Below, one piece after another: positions 24,498-33,703 of a stretch of DNA of 33,808 bases (position 1 is the stretch's first letter; each line of letters starts with the position of its first letter). The notes under the pieces were generated by a model. The model did not search any database. It was given only the letters and a program-made list of their open reading frames with translations, and was not told the DNA's origin. Position numbers and translations under genes: made by a program. The stretch spans positions 1 through 33,808 of the forward strand of contig JABBAI010000028.1 in the NCBI GenBank assembly GCA_018608045.1, in the 5' to 3' direction. This stretch comes from Octadecabacter sp. (GTDB taxonomy: Bacteria; Pseudomonadota; Alphaproteobacteria; Rhodobacterales; Rhodobacteraceae).

Positions 24498-26666
24498 ATG
24501 ACATTCGCAGATTTCCTCTCCGCCGATTTTCCGCCCGCCATTGAACCTGACGGCGACATGAACGGCCCATCGCGGTTCTTTAACCGTGAACTCAGTTGGC
24601 TGGGTTTCAATTGGCGTGTGCTGGAAGAAGCAGAGAACCCGCGTGTGCCACTTTTGGAACGCCTGCGGTTCCTGTCGATCTCGGCCACAAATCTGGACGA
24701 ATTTTACACCGTGCGCGTTGCGGGGCTGCGTGAACTGGCACGCGAAGGCAACACCGCGCCGTCCATCGATGGGCTGACGCCGACCGAACAGCTTGCGCTG
24801 ATTGATCTGGATGCGCGCAACCTGCTGGCCAGTCAGCAGCGCGTGTTCACCGCCCTGCGCACTGAGATGGAACAGACCGGAATCACCTTGTTGACCCGCG
24901 CAGACCTGTCCAAATCCGACCGCGCCCATTTGAAAGACGTATTCTTTAATCAAGTCTTTCCGGTCCTGTCGCCGCTTGCGATTGATCCCGCGCATCCGTT
25001 TCCGTTTTTGCCCAATGAAGGGTTCGCCTTGGCGCTGGAACTGGAACGCACAAAAGACAAACGCGCCCTGCGCGCGCTGCTGCCGATCCCTGCGCAAATT
25101 GATCGATATATTTCGTGCCCGTCAGAAGAAGGGCATCGGTTCTTGCCCCTCGAAGAATTGCTGATGGACAATCTCGACGGGCTGTTTCCGGGCTACAAAG
25201 TCAAAGGGTCCTGCGCATTCCGCCTTTTGCGCGACAGTGATCTTGAAGTTGAGGACGAGGCCGAAGACCTTGTTCGTGAATTTGAAACTGCCCTGAAACG
25301 CCGCCGCCGTGGTGAAGTCGTATCCATGCGCATTTCGTCAGACGCCCCCAAAGGTCTGCGCAAACTGATCATGGGTGAACTGCACGTAACGGACGCTGAA
25401 GTCGTTGAAATCGATGGCGTTATCGGCATGGCGGACATCAAGGAACTTGTGATTGATGCACGGTCAGATTTGTTGTGGCCCGTATTCGAGCCCCGCGTGC
25501 CCGAACGTGTGCAAGACCATGAGGGCGATATGTTCGCCGCCATTCGCCAAAAAGACATGCTTCTCCATCACCCCTACGAGACGTTTGATATGGTGGTCCG
25601 GTTCCTGAAACAGGCCGCCTTGGACCCCGACGTCGTCGCGATCAAACAGACGCTGTATCGCACATCCAAACGATCCCCCATTGTTGAGGCCCTGTGCGAA
25701 GCGGCAGAAGATGGAAAATCCGTCACCGCCTTGGTTGAACTCAAGGCGCGCTTTGATGAGGCCGCCAACATTCGCCAATCCCGCCGCCTTGAACGCGCAG
25801 GCGCGCATGTTGTGTACGGGTTTCTTGATCTGAAAACCCACGCAAAAATCAGCACAGTCGTGCGCCGCGAAGGCGACCAATTGGTGACCTATACGCACTA
25901 CGGGACGGGCAACTACCACCCCATCACGGCGCGCATTTACACCGATCTTTCGTTCTTCACGTGCGACGCAGCACTGGGCCGCGACGCCACAAAAGTGTTC
26001 AATTACCTGTCAGGATATGTGCAGCCCGACAATCTTGAGAACCTGTCGATCTCTCCTATTTCCCTCAAATCGAAGTTATTGGAAATGATCGCCGCAGAGG
26101 CCGATCACGCCCGCGACGGCAAGCCTGCCGAAATCTGGGCGAAGATGAACAGCTTGGTCGAAGAAGACGTGATTGATGCACTTTATGCGGCGTCCCAAGC
26201 GGGGGTAAAGATCAGCCTCGTGATCCGTGGCATTTGTGGCCTGCGCCCCGGCGTAAAGGGCCTGAGCGAAAATATTCGTGTAAAATCAATTGTTGGCCGG
26301 TTCCTAGAACATTCCCGCATCGTGTGTTTTGGCAATGGCCATGGCCTCCCCGCTAAAAAATCCCGCGTGTTCTTCTCAAGCGCGGATTGGATGGGGCGCA
26401 ACCTGAACCGCCGCGTCGAAACGCTAGTTGAGGTGAACAACAACACTGTCAAAGCCCAGATCGTCAGCCAAATCATGGCCGCAAACCTGGCTGACGTGGC
26501 CCAAAGCTGGATCATGGGCCCAGACGGAAGTTTTGAACGTGCCGACGTGCCTGAGGGCACGTTTGCCTTCAATTGCCACCGCTTTTTCATGGAAAACCCC
26601 TCCCTTTCAGGGCGTGGATCCGCCGGAGCGAGCGATGTGCCGCAACTCACTCATACAGAAGATTAA
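24498..26666 (+). CDS. ppk1: polyphosphate kinase 1
   Basis: PPK1 reversibly makes long-chain polyphosphate from ATP. The 722-residue protein has the N-terminal domain (RFFNRELSWLGFNWRVLEEA), the head domain and two phospholipase-D-like catalytic domains. H448 in LKTHAKI corresponds to the autophosphorylated histidine, and the second conserved histidine lies in RFLEHSRIV, followed by SSADWMGRNLNRRVE. Length and motifs are complete. The downstream ppx, 63 bases away, encodes the degrading enzyme, a common pairing. Confidence 0.96.
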   Translation: MTFADFLSADFPPAIEPDGDMNGPSRFFNRELSWLGFNWRVLEEAENPRVPLLERLRFLSISATNLDEFYTVRVAGLRELAREGNTAPSIDGLTPTEQLALIDLDARNLLASQQRVFTALRTEMEQTGITLLTRADLSKSDRAHLKDVFFNQVFPVLSPLAIDPAHPFPFLPNEGFALALELERTKDKRALRALLPIPAQIDRYISCPSEEGHRFLPLEELLMDNLDGLFPGYKVKGSCAFRLLRDSDLEVEDEAEDLVREFETALKRRRRGEVVSMRISSDAPKGLRKLIMGELHVTDAEVVEIDGVIGMADIKELVIDARSDLLWPVFEPRVPERVQDHEGDMFAAIRQKDMLLHHPYETFDMVVRFLKQAALDPDVVAIKQTLYRTSKRSPIVEALCEAAEDGKSVTALVELKARFDEAANIRQSRRLERAGAHVVYGFLDLKTHAKISTVVRREGDQLVTYTHYGTGNYHPITARIYTDLSFFTCDAALGRDATKVFNYLSGYVQPDNLENLSISPISLKSKLLEMIAAEADHARDGKPAEIWAKMNSLVEEDVIDALYAASQAGVKISLVIRGICGLRPGVKGLSENIRVKSIVGRFLEHSRIVCFGNGHGLPAKKSRVFFSSADWMGRNLNRRVETLVEVNNNTVKAQIVSQIMAANLADVAQSWIMGPDGSFERADVPEGTFAFNCHRFFMENPSLSGRGSAGASDVPQLTHTED

Positions 26667-26729
26667 CGCCAGCTTTGTTGACTCAAGTCGGGGCATTAAT
26701 CATGGTCCACATAAGCGACGGGAAATCCC

Positions 26730-28310
26730 ATGGACGGACAAAAAACCACCGATGACGCGCCAGACTGGGGGCCCTTTGGCCGCCCATTGTTTGACGACCC
26801 CAAAGCACGCGGATTGTCACGCGTTGGTGTTATTGACGTCGGATCAAACTCTGTCCGATTGGTGATCTTTGATGGTGCGGCGCGCTCGCCCGCGTATTTC
26901 TACAACGAAAAAATCATGGCCGGACTGGGTGCAGGCATGGCCGAAACCGGCATGTTGAACCCGCAAGGCCGCGTGCGCGCGCTGTCCGCTATCCGCCGCT
27001 TTGTTGCGCTGGCCAAAGGGCTCGGCATCGGGCCTCTCACGGCTGTGGCGACGGCCGCTGTGCGCGAAACCACTGACGGAGCTGATTTTCGCGCTGACGT
27101 GTTGCGTGAAACCGGCCTCAAAATCTGGGTGATCGACGGGCAGGAAGAAGCGCGATTATCGGCCCAGGGTGTGTTGCTCGGTTGGCCCGGAAGTTACGGT
27201 TTGGTTTGTGATATCGGCGGATCGTCCATGGAACTGGCGGACCTTTTTGAAGGGCGCGTCGGACGGCGCGTCACCTCCGCCCTCGGCCCGTTAAAATTGC
27301 GCGAAATCAAAAGCAAAAAAAAACGCCGCGCCTATATCAAAGACACGGTTGCGGATCTGTTTGAACAAATGGGCCGCGAAACGAGCAAGCGATTGTTCCT
27401 TGTGGGCGGATCGTGGCGGGCCATCGCACGCATTGATATGGAACGCCGCGGATACCCTTTGACGGTTCTGCACGAATATCGCATGACCCCGCGCCGCGTT
27501 GCCAAGACACTGAAATACATCGAAGAAAGCGATCTTTCAGAACTGCGGGCGCGGTGTGGAATATCCGACAGCCGCATGTCGCTGGTCCCGTATGCGGTTC
27601 ACGTTTTGCGCGAAGTTGTGGCGCGGTTCAAACCCAAAGATATCACAATTTCCAGCTACGGTATCCGCGAAGGCATGCTGTACGAACAGATGCCAAGTGA
27701 GCTGCGCGAACGTGACCCCCTCATCGAAGCCTGCCGCTTTGCGGAAGCCAAAGACGCCCGACTGCCCGGATTTGGACGCACACTTTATGATTTTGTCATG
27801 CCTTTGTTTGGTCGCGCATCAGCCCAGCGAAAACGCATCATCAAAGCCGCTTGCCTGCTGCATGACGTCAGCTGGCGCGCCCATCCCGATTACCGCCACG
27901 AGGTCGTGTTCGACAACGCCACGCGCGCCAATTTGGGCGGATTGAAACATTCCGAACGCGTGTACCTCGGGATCGCATTGCTGCACCGTTATTCCAACAA
28001 GCGCGAAGGATCGCGATTTGAACCCGTTTTCGGGCTGGCCGCACCGCAAGATCAACGCAGCGCCGAAGTCTTGGGAAAAGCCATGCGATTGGGCGCAATG
28101 TTGTGGATCAAAGCGGATGAACAACCAGGATCTCTTAAGTATTCCGCAAATGCAGGCACGCTAGAACTGATCCTAAAAGAAGCCGCGTCACCCTTGTTTG
28201 GCGAAGTGGCGCAGGCCCGATTTGATGCTTTGGCCGCAGCTCTCGATGTGAAGGGGATTGTGCGCGTCAAAGGGGAACGGCGCTCAAAAGGTGACCCCGC
28301 GACAGATTAA
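26730..28310 (+). CDS. ppx: exopolyphosphatase, Ppx/GppA family
   Basis: Ppx removes terminal phosphates from polyphosphate, or pppGpp in the GppA role. The 526-residue protein has the ASKHA-fold phosphate loop GVIDVGSNSVRLVIFDG (residues 33-49), the second loop CDIGGSSMEL, and a C-terminal HD-like helical domain with ACLLHDVSWRAHPDYRHE, giving the long alphaproteobacterial form. A GACGGGA site precedes the ATG. Its stop codon shares TTAA with the convergent small secreted-protein gene. Confidence 0.93.
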   Translation: MDGQKTTDDAPDWGPFGRPLFDDPKARGLSRVGVIDVGSNSVRLVIFDGAARSPAYFYNEKIMAGLGAGMAETGMLNPQGRVRALSAIRRFVALAKGLGIGPLTAVATAAVRETTDGADFRADVLRETGLKIWVIDGQEEARLSAQGVLLGWPGSYGLVCDIGGSSMELADLFEGRVGRRVTSALGPLKLREIKSKKKRRAYIKDTVADLFEQMGRETSKRLFLVGGSWRAIARIDMERRGYPLTVLHEYRMTPRRVAKTLKYIEESDLSELRARCGISDSRMSLVPYAVHVLREVVARFKPKDITISSYGIREGMLYEQMPSELRERDPLIEACRFAEAKDARLPGFGRTLYDFVMPLFGRASAQRKRIIKAACLLHDVSWRAHPDYRHEVVFDNATRANLGGLKHSERVYLGIALLHRYSNKREGSRFEPVFGLAAPQDQRSAEVLGKAMRLGAMLWIKADEQPGSLKYSANAGTLELILKEAASPLFGEVAQARFDALAAALDVKGIVRVKGERRSKGDPATD

Positions 28311-28672
28311 AGGTCGATGATGTCGCCGTCTTTGCGCGGCGCAAATTCGGGCGCGTCGGGGCTGCGCCGAATGATGATATCCCCGTTTGGTAGGATTTCA
28401 GGGCGTTCATAATACCGCACGGAATCAAGCGTTTGCATCAGCTCCATCAACGCAGGGCCCATCTCCGTGGCGAGCAGTTCAAGCGCGGGTTCCAGTTCTT
28501 GCGCAAGGCCTGCAAAGTCCTCTATCGCGGGCTCCATCTCAGACATTAGTCCGCGAAACAAAAGCTTCGCCCCCTCTTCCATAAGAGAAAAACCTTCTTC
28601 CAGGTCCCCCTCTTCTTGGGACAAGGCGGGCAACGGAAGGGCGAGGCAGGCAATCAAAATGAAATGTTTCAT
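28307..28672 (-). CDS. small secreted acidic protein, hypothetical
   Basis: The 121-residue precursor has a signal peptide (MKHFILIACLALPLPALS, cleavage near residue 18). The mature part is strongly acidic with amphipathic helices (EEGFSLMEEGAKLLFRGL, LAQELEPALELLATEM) and ends with a β-like GDIIIRRSPDAPEF segment. It may form a small periplasmic helical bundle. No named domain is recognised. The ATG at 28672 is preferred for its GAGGGG site; the ORF track adds three residues. It is convergent with ppx. Confidence 0.72.
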   Translation of the reverse strand: MKHFILIACLALPLPALSQEEGDLEEGFSLMEEGAKLLFRGLMSEMEPAIEDFAGLAQELEPALELLATEMGPALMELMQTLDSVRYYERPEILPNGDIIIRRSPDAPEFAPRKDGDIIDL

Positions 28673-28708
28673 ACCCCTCATATAGGGGACACTTGCGCAT
28701 TTCCCAAG

Positions 28709-29710
28709 TCAAAGCGCGAGATCAAGCACCACGGGGAAGTGATCGGACGCCGTCAGTAGTGCCGAACACAAATCCTTATTCTCAAAGCATTCGACGTGAT
28801 CGAAAGGGTGCAAAATCGTCCATTGCGCCCCCATGGACCGCACATTTTGCGACACCATGATGTAATCCAGAAGGGCTGACAGATACCGACCTTCACCGCG
28901 CAATTTGAAACGAGCCGTAACGGGCATGGCCCCGATGCGTTGCGCCAACGCCATGCGCGCATGTGGATCAAACAGCTGTTCCCCCTGCCCTTCACCAAGC
29001 ACGATTTCTACGCCTGACCGCCCGAACAACTTTTCGTATTCATCCAAGCCAGGCCCGTCATTGAAATCACCCATAACAATCACATGCTCATGCGCGTTCA
29101 GATGCGCCTCAACGCGGCGGCGCAACCAGATACATTGCGCCAATTGCTTGCGGCGGTTGGCGATTGATATTTGCATCACCTCCGCATCATTGCGCGCGCC
29201 GTGCGGTGCTTTGGACTTGGCATGCACACCAATCAAACGAAACACTGTTCCCGACGCATGGGTCACCTCAAGTTCCAAGGGTGGTTTTGACCAGCAGATC
29301 GTTTCCGGCGTAGCATCAACATCCAGATCCATCAGCATAGATTGATCAAAAAGCGGTGCACCGTCGTCGCGGGGGTCATGACGCACGGACACCACATCAG
29401 GGTCATAAAGAAACAGAATTTCCTGTTGGGTTTCGTTCACATAGCCAATGACCGCTTTGCGCGCCCGAAGGCCAAACCGCGCGGCGAACACTTCTAGTGC
29501 ACCAACACCGTCGCGCTTGGCGTGACTGTCGGGGCCTTCGATAATCATGACGCCGTCCGCGTCCATCGCCTGAAACACCACCCCCAACGCAGCCGTTTAC
29601 TGCGCCCGCGTGACGTTCCAGCGCCCCGACCAGCTGTCATCGTCAATCAAATCGCCGTCATTGTTGAACAGGTTCGAAAACCACTCAACGTTGTAGGTTG
29701 CGATTTTCAC
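28709..29710 (-). pseudogene. endonuclease/exonuclease/phosphatase (EEP) family protein with in-frame stop
   Basis: The full frame starts at GTG 29710 (overlapping the upstream gene stop as GTGA) with VKIATYNVEWFSNLF, the usual EEP N-terminus containing the metal-binding Asn and Glu. After 37 codons, TAA at 29597-29599 interrupts it where a CAA (Gln) would fit. The same frame then continues to 28709 with EGPDSH, GDFNDGPGLDEYE and ASDHFPVVL, the catalytic motifs of this metal-dependent phosphodiesterase fold. Initiation at TTG 29587 would give the 292-residue ORF in the track but would lack the first β-strand and metal ligand. I regard it as a nonsense-interrupted gene, unless the base is a sequencing error or the stop is read through. 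Confidence 0.75.
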
Positions 29711-30393
29711 GCAGCTTTCTCGTTGTTGATGTCTTCCCATGCGCGATTGATCGCGATCATGCGCTTTTCCGCCATTTTGACAGCCTCTTCGGGAACGCCA
29801 CGCGCCATCATGCGATCAGGATGGGTGTCGCGCACCAATTGACGCCACGCTTTGCGGATTTCGGCCATCGGCGTGCCCGATGTGACGCCCAAAACATCGT
29901 AGGGATCACGTTCTGCGTCAGGAACAAACTGCGCGCGCAATCGCTTAAAGCGCACATCACCAAGGCCGAAAATATCTGACACACGACGCAAGAACGCATC
30001 CTCATTGGGGTGATAATACCCATCCGCCAACGCGATATGAAACAGCCCTTCCATCAAATCGCACAAAGGGGCGGCTGTATCATCAGCGTACATCGCTTTG
30101 ATTTTATAGGCGTAATCCTCAAAGCCGGCGACGTCGGTACGTGCAAGATTGAACAGGCGACCCGCATTCTTTTCCTCGCCCTCGGGAATGGTGAACACTT
30201 CGCGAAATGCGGCGACTTCGTCCTTTGTGACCTGACCGTCGGCCTTGGCCATCTTCGCCCCCAGCGCAATCACCGCAATCGCAAACGCAACCGAGCGTTC
30301 GGGCGGCGTGCGCAGGCTTGCGAACACGTCCGACAGGCTATCGCCTGAGGTGAGGGATGACAAAGCGTCAGTGATGCGGGTCCAGATCGACAT
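29707..30393 (-). CDS. TerB-like and DnaJ domain protein (DjlA type)
   Basis: The 228-residue protein combines an N-terminal TerB-like helical domain (about residues 30-150, with AKMAKADGQVTKDEVAAFREVF and FHIALADGYYHPNEDAFLRR) and a C-terminal J-domain (about 160-225) with the diagnostic HPD in RDTHPDRM. It should stimulate a DnaK-type chaperone. No membrane anchor is seen, unlike enterobacterial DjlA. Its stop overlaps the GTG of the EEP gene by four bases. Confidence 0.9.
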   Translation of the reverse strand: MSIWTRITDALSSLTSGDSLSDVFASLRTPPERSVAFAIAVIALGAKMAKADGQVTKDEVAAFREVFTIPEGEEKNAGRLFNLARTDVAGFEDYAYKIKAMYADDTAAPLCDLMEGLFHIALADGYYHPNEDAFLRRVSDIFGLGDVRFKRLRAQFVPDAERDPYDVLGVTSGTPMAEIRKAWRQLVRDTHPDRMMARGVPEEAVKMAEKRMIAINRAWEDINNEKAA

Positions 30394-30424
30394 GTGGGGA
30401 CTTTAGCCAAACTTCACGCCAATG

Positions 30425-30901
30425 TCAGAGCCGTTTTTGCATCAAAACGAGGTCCATCCAGCGATCAAATTTGCGCCCTACTTGCGGCAGGGTCGCCACG
30501 TGTTCAAAACCGAGCTTGGCGTGAAACGCGACACCAGCCGCATTTTCAGCACTGACGCCAGCCCAAAGCGCATGCACCTGCCGCGCGCGGGCGTGATCTA
30601 TCACAGCCCGCATCAAGGCCCGACCCGCGCCCTGCCCCTGCGCCGCTGGCTCCAAGATGATCGTGTGTTCCATGGTGTGTTGGTATCCGATGCCGCCACG
30701 AAACTGGTCATACGTCGCAAATCCGACAACGGCGCCGCCCACGTCTGCCACCATAAAACACGGACGCGTTTCGATCATAACCGCCACATCGCCCGGTGTT
30801 TTGACGACCGAATTAAACGTCACCACACTGTCTAAAATTTGCGGTGCCCAAATCGTAGAAATGGCATCGGCGTCGTCTTTTGTCGCATTACGCACGATCA
30901 T
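30425..30901 (-). CDS. GNAT N-acetyltransferase (phosphinothricin acetyltransferase-like)
   Basis: The 158-residue protein is a single GNAT domain with the acetyl-CoA pyrophosphate-binding loop EPAAQGQGAGRALM and the C-terminal AENAAGVAFHAKLGFEHVATLPQVGRKFDRW typical of the Pat/Bar-like subgroup, which acetylates amino groups on small molecules. The substrate is not determined. Its ATG overlaps the upstream VOC-protein stop by four bases. Confidence 0.9.
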   Translation of the reverse strand: MIVRNATKDDADAISTIWAPQILDSVVTFNSVVKTPGDVAVMIETRPCFMVADVGGAVVGFATYDQFRGGIGYQHTMEHTIILEPAAQGQGAGRALMRAVIDHARARQVHALWAGVSAENAAGVAFHAKLGFEHVATLPQVGRKFDRWMDLVLMQKRL

Positions 30902-31491
30902 AGAGTGACCCGTCCGGTCGGTGTGTCGAACGTGGCGCGCAAATTCGGTGCCGCTGCTACGTGAAATTCAACCCGTGGATCGTTCAATTCAGCCACCTCA
31001 GCTTGGATGTCCGCCGCGTGCGGATGCTCAATAACCAAACGGTGCAACGCGATGCCCGAATTCGGCAAACTGCGCCCCGGCGGCGAGGATGTGTGCCATT
31101 TCAAAACGGTTGGATAGGCCCCGCCTAGCGGCAAAGTTCCGTCTGGCCGCACGCCCATGTCCCATTTCAAAGCGTCGCGGCGCATCGGAACTTTTTCCAA
31201 GCCGTGGCGCAAAGCAGCATCAAAGTCAGCAGGTTCACAAATCCAGTTCACCAATCGCGGCGGTCCAGAAAACGTGTCCAACCCGAACCAACGGGGGCCC
31301 TCGCACGTCGCATCAGGATCCGCGGCGATCACCTCAAGGTACAGACCGTCCGCCACCCCCAACAGGCGATTGTGGGTCGCAAACCTTGCATGCGTCCCCC
31401 CTGCTTGAAACGAGACGCCCAGCTTCGCCTCGGCCCACGCGACACCTTCTTGCAAGGTTTGCGCACCAATCGCCAGATGATCGAGCCGCAC
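30898..31491 (-). CDS. VOC-superfamily (glyoxalase-like) protein
   Basis: The 197-residue protein starts MRLDHLAIGAQTLQEGVAWAEAKLGV, a βαβββ start typical of the VOC fold, with RLLGVADGLYLEVIAAD providing the expected metal-ligand glutamate. It fits the glyoxalase-like domain 3 group. The reaction is not known. It sits four bases after the mutase stop and overlaps the GNAT gene, so mutase, VOC and GNAT probably form one transcript. Confidence 0.85.
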   Translation of the reverse strand: MRLDHLAIGAQTLQEGVAWAEAKLGVSFQAGGTHARFATHNRLLGVADGLYLEVIAADPDATCEGPRWFGLDTFSGPPRLVNWICEPADFDAALRHGLEKVPMRRDALKWDMGVRPDGTLPLGGAYPTVLKWHTSSPPGRSLPNSGIALHRLVIEHPHAADIQAEVAELNDPRVEFHVAAAPNLRATFDTPTGRVTL

Positions 31492-31495
31492 TTCC

Positions 31496-33625
31496 CTATC
31501 CTCGTGTTTGCCGGATCAGTTTCAAGATGTCGCGCGCGGCTTCGGGGATGTTCGTACCGGGTCCAAATATCGCCTTAACCCCTGCATTCATTAGGAAATC
31601 ATAGTCCTGTTGCGGAATAACCCCGCCACATATGACAAGAATATCCCCCGCATCCGCAGCATTCAGCGCCTCGATCAGCTTTGGCGCAAGCGTCTTGTGC
31701 CCCGCCGCCTGCGACGAAATCCCAATGACATGCACGTCGTTGTCCACCGCATCTTGCGCCGCTTCTTCGGGGGTCTGGAACAGCGGTCCGACGTCCACGT
31801 CAAACCCAATATCGGCAAACGCAGTCGCGATGACTTTTGCGCCACGATCATGTCCGTCTTGACCCATTTTCACGACCAACATCCGCGGACGGCGGCCTTC
31901 GGTTTCGGCGAAATCTTCTACATCTTTTTGGATTGCAGCAAACCCTTCGTCACCTTCATAGGCGGCACCGTAAACGCCTGCCAATGTCTTCACTTCAGCG
32001 CGGTGACGGCCAAACACGTTTTCCATCGCTGTGCTGATTTCACCCACTGTTGCCCGTGCGCGCGCGGCGTCTACAGCCGCGTCCAAAACATTGCCACCCT
32101 CGCGGGCGCGGCGTTCCAGTTCGACCAATGCGGCGTCACAGATGGCCTGATCACGTTCTGCACGCAGCTTTTTCAACCCAGCGACTTGGCCAATGCGGAC
32201 CTTGTCATTGTCGATATCGAGGATATCAATCGGATCTTCTTTGTCCAAACGGTACTTGTTCACACCGACAATCACCTCTTGCCTGCGATCAATCATCGCT
32301 TGGCGTTTGGCGGCAGATTCCTCAATCCGCAGCTTGGGCATGCCGGATGCGACGGCCTTTGTCATGCCGCCCATGTCTTCAACTTCTTGAATGATTTTCC
32401 ACGCCGCATCGGCCAAATCAGCAGTAAGTTTTTCAACGTAATAGGACCCAGCCAGCGGATCGACCACGTTTGTCACACCCGTTTCTTCCTGCAAAATCAA
32501 TTGGGTGTTGCGCGCGATGCGGGCTGCAAATTCGGTCGGCAACGACATGGCTTCGTCCAGCGCATTGGTGTGCAAGGACTGCGTGCCCCCCAGCACGGCG
32601 GCCATGGCTTCATAGGCCGTGCGCACGACGTTATTGTAGGGATCCTGTTCTTGCAAGGACACGCCGGACGTCTGGCAATGGGTCCGCAACATGCTGGATT
32701 TTTCGGATTTCGGTTCAAATTCCGCCATGATCCGCGACCACAACAAACGGGCGGCGCGCAATTTGGCGGCCTCCATGAAAAAGTTCATCCCGATCGCAAA
32801 GAAGAACGACAGACGCGGCGCAAACGCATCCACATCCATGCCGCGCGCAATCGCTGTGCGCACATATTCCCGCCCGTCCGCCAAGGTGAACGCGAGTTCC
32901 TGCACAAGGTTCGCCCCCGCCTCTTGCATGTGATAGCCAGAGATCGAAATGGAATTGAATTTCGGCATATGATCCGCCGTATATTCAATGATGTCCGCGA
33001 CGATCTGCATCGACGGTTCTGGCGGGTAGACATAGGTGTTTCGCACCATGAATTCCTTGAGAATGTCGTTCTGAATCGTTCCCGAGAGCACTGAGCGGTC
33101 ATGGCCTTGTTCTTCGCCCGCGACGATAAAGTTCGCTAAAATCGGGATGACAGCGCCATTCATCGTCATCGACACGCTGACTTTATCCAAAGGGATGCCG
33201 TCGAACAAAACCTTCATGTCTTCGACTGAATCGATGGCAACGCCTGCTTTGCCGACATCACCCACGACGCGTGGGTGGTCGCTATCATAGCCGCGGTGCG
33301 TGGCCAGATCAAAGGCGACAGACACACCTTGTTGTCCTGCGGCCAACGCTTTGCGATAGAACGCGTTGGATTCCTCAGCTGTTGAAAATCCCGCGTATTG
33401 GCGGATGGTCCAAGGACGTCCCGCGTACATCGTCGACTTTACGCCGCGCGTGAACGGCGCCTCACCCGGGAACGATCCTAGGTGATCCAAGCCCTCCAGA
33501 TCGTCCGCGCCATAAACCGGCTGGACGTCAATGCCTTCGATCGTATTCCACGTCAGATCCACAAGGGGTCTGGCGCGCAGTTCAGCTTGAGCCCGCTCGG
33601 CCCAATCCTTCTTTTTCGATTCCAT
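31496..33625 (-). CDS. mcm: methylmalonyl-CoA mutase (single-chain, B12-dependent)
   Basis: This enzyme isomerises (R)-methylmalonyl-CoA to succinyl-CoA with adenosylcobalamin, completing propionyl-CoA assimilation. The 709-residue protein has the TIM-barrel catalytic domain, with [30 protein letters not shown] and [12 protein letters not shown], and a C-terminal B12-binding domain (about 570-709). The lower-ligand motif there is [11 protein letters not shown], followed by SQAAGHKTL and CGGVIP. The ORF track starts nine codons earlier; the ATG at 33625 has a GGAGG site and the family N-terminus. Regulation may involve the leader hairpin just upstream. Propionyl-CoA carboxylase genes are not in the window. 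Confidence 0.96.
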   Translation of the reverse strand: MESKKKDWAERAQAELRARPLVDLTWNTIEGIDVQPVYGADDLEGLDHLGSFPGEAPFTRGVKSTMYAGRPWTIRQYAGFSTAEESNAFYRKALAAGQQGVSVAFDLATHRGYDSDHPRVVGDVGKAGVAIDSVEDMKVLFDGIPLDKVSVSMTMNGAVIPILANFIVAGEEQGHDRSVLSGTIQNDILKEFMVRNTYVYPPEPSMQIVADIIEYTADHMPKFNSISISGYHMQEAGANLVQELAFTLADGREYVRTAIARGMDVDAFAPRLSFFFAIGMNFFMEAAKLRAARLLWSRIMAEFEPKSEKSSMLRTHCQTSGVSLQEQDPYNNVVRTAYEAMAAVLGGTQSLHTNALDEAMSLPTEFAARIARNTQLILQEETGVTNVVDPLAGSYYVEKLTADLADAAWKIIQEVEDMGGMTKAVASGMPKLRIEESAAKRQAMIDRRQEVIVGVNKYRLDKEDPIDILDIDNDKVRIGQVAGLKKLRAERDQAICDAALVELERRAREGGNVLDAAVDAARARATVGEISTAMENVFGRHRAEVKTLAGVYGAAYEGDEGFAAIQKDVEDFAETEGRRPRMLVVKMGQDGHDRGAKVIATAFADIGFDVDVGPLFQTPEEAAQDAVDNDVHVIGISSQAAGHKTLAPKLIEALNAADAGDILVICGGVIPQQDYDFLMNAGVKAIFGPGTNIPEAARDILKLIRQTRG

Positions 33626-33639
33626 CGTATCGTCCTCCG

Positions 33640-33667
33640 AAAAGCACCGCATTTGTGTGTGCGGTGC
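33640..33667 (-). terminator. terminator-like hairpin in the mcm leader
   Basis: On the minus strand GCACCGCA and TGCGGTGC form a perfect 8-bp stem with an 8-base loop, followed by TTTT and then almost directly by the mcm ribosome binding site. It is either the terminator of the upstream gene or an attenuator for mcm. Confidence 0.65.
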
Positions 33668-33703
33668 GTGTCACTTCTGCCCTGTCAGGGCGTAGCGCTG
33701 ACG

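Noticed and set aside
31610-33094. 494-aa plus-strand ORF opposite mcm
   Set aside because: Antisense shadow of the intact methylmalonyl-CoA mutase; no domain or RBS.
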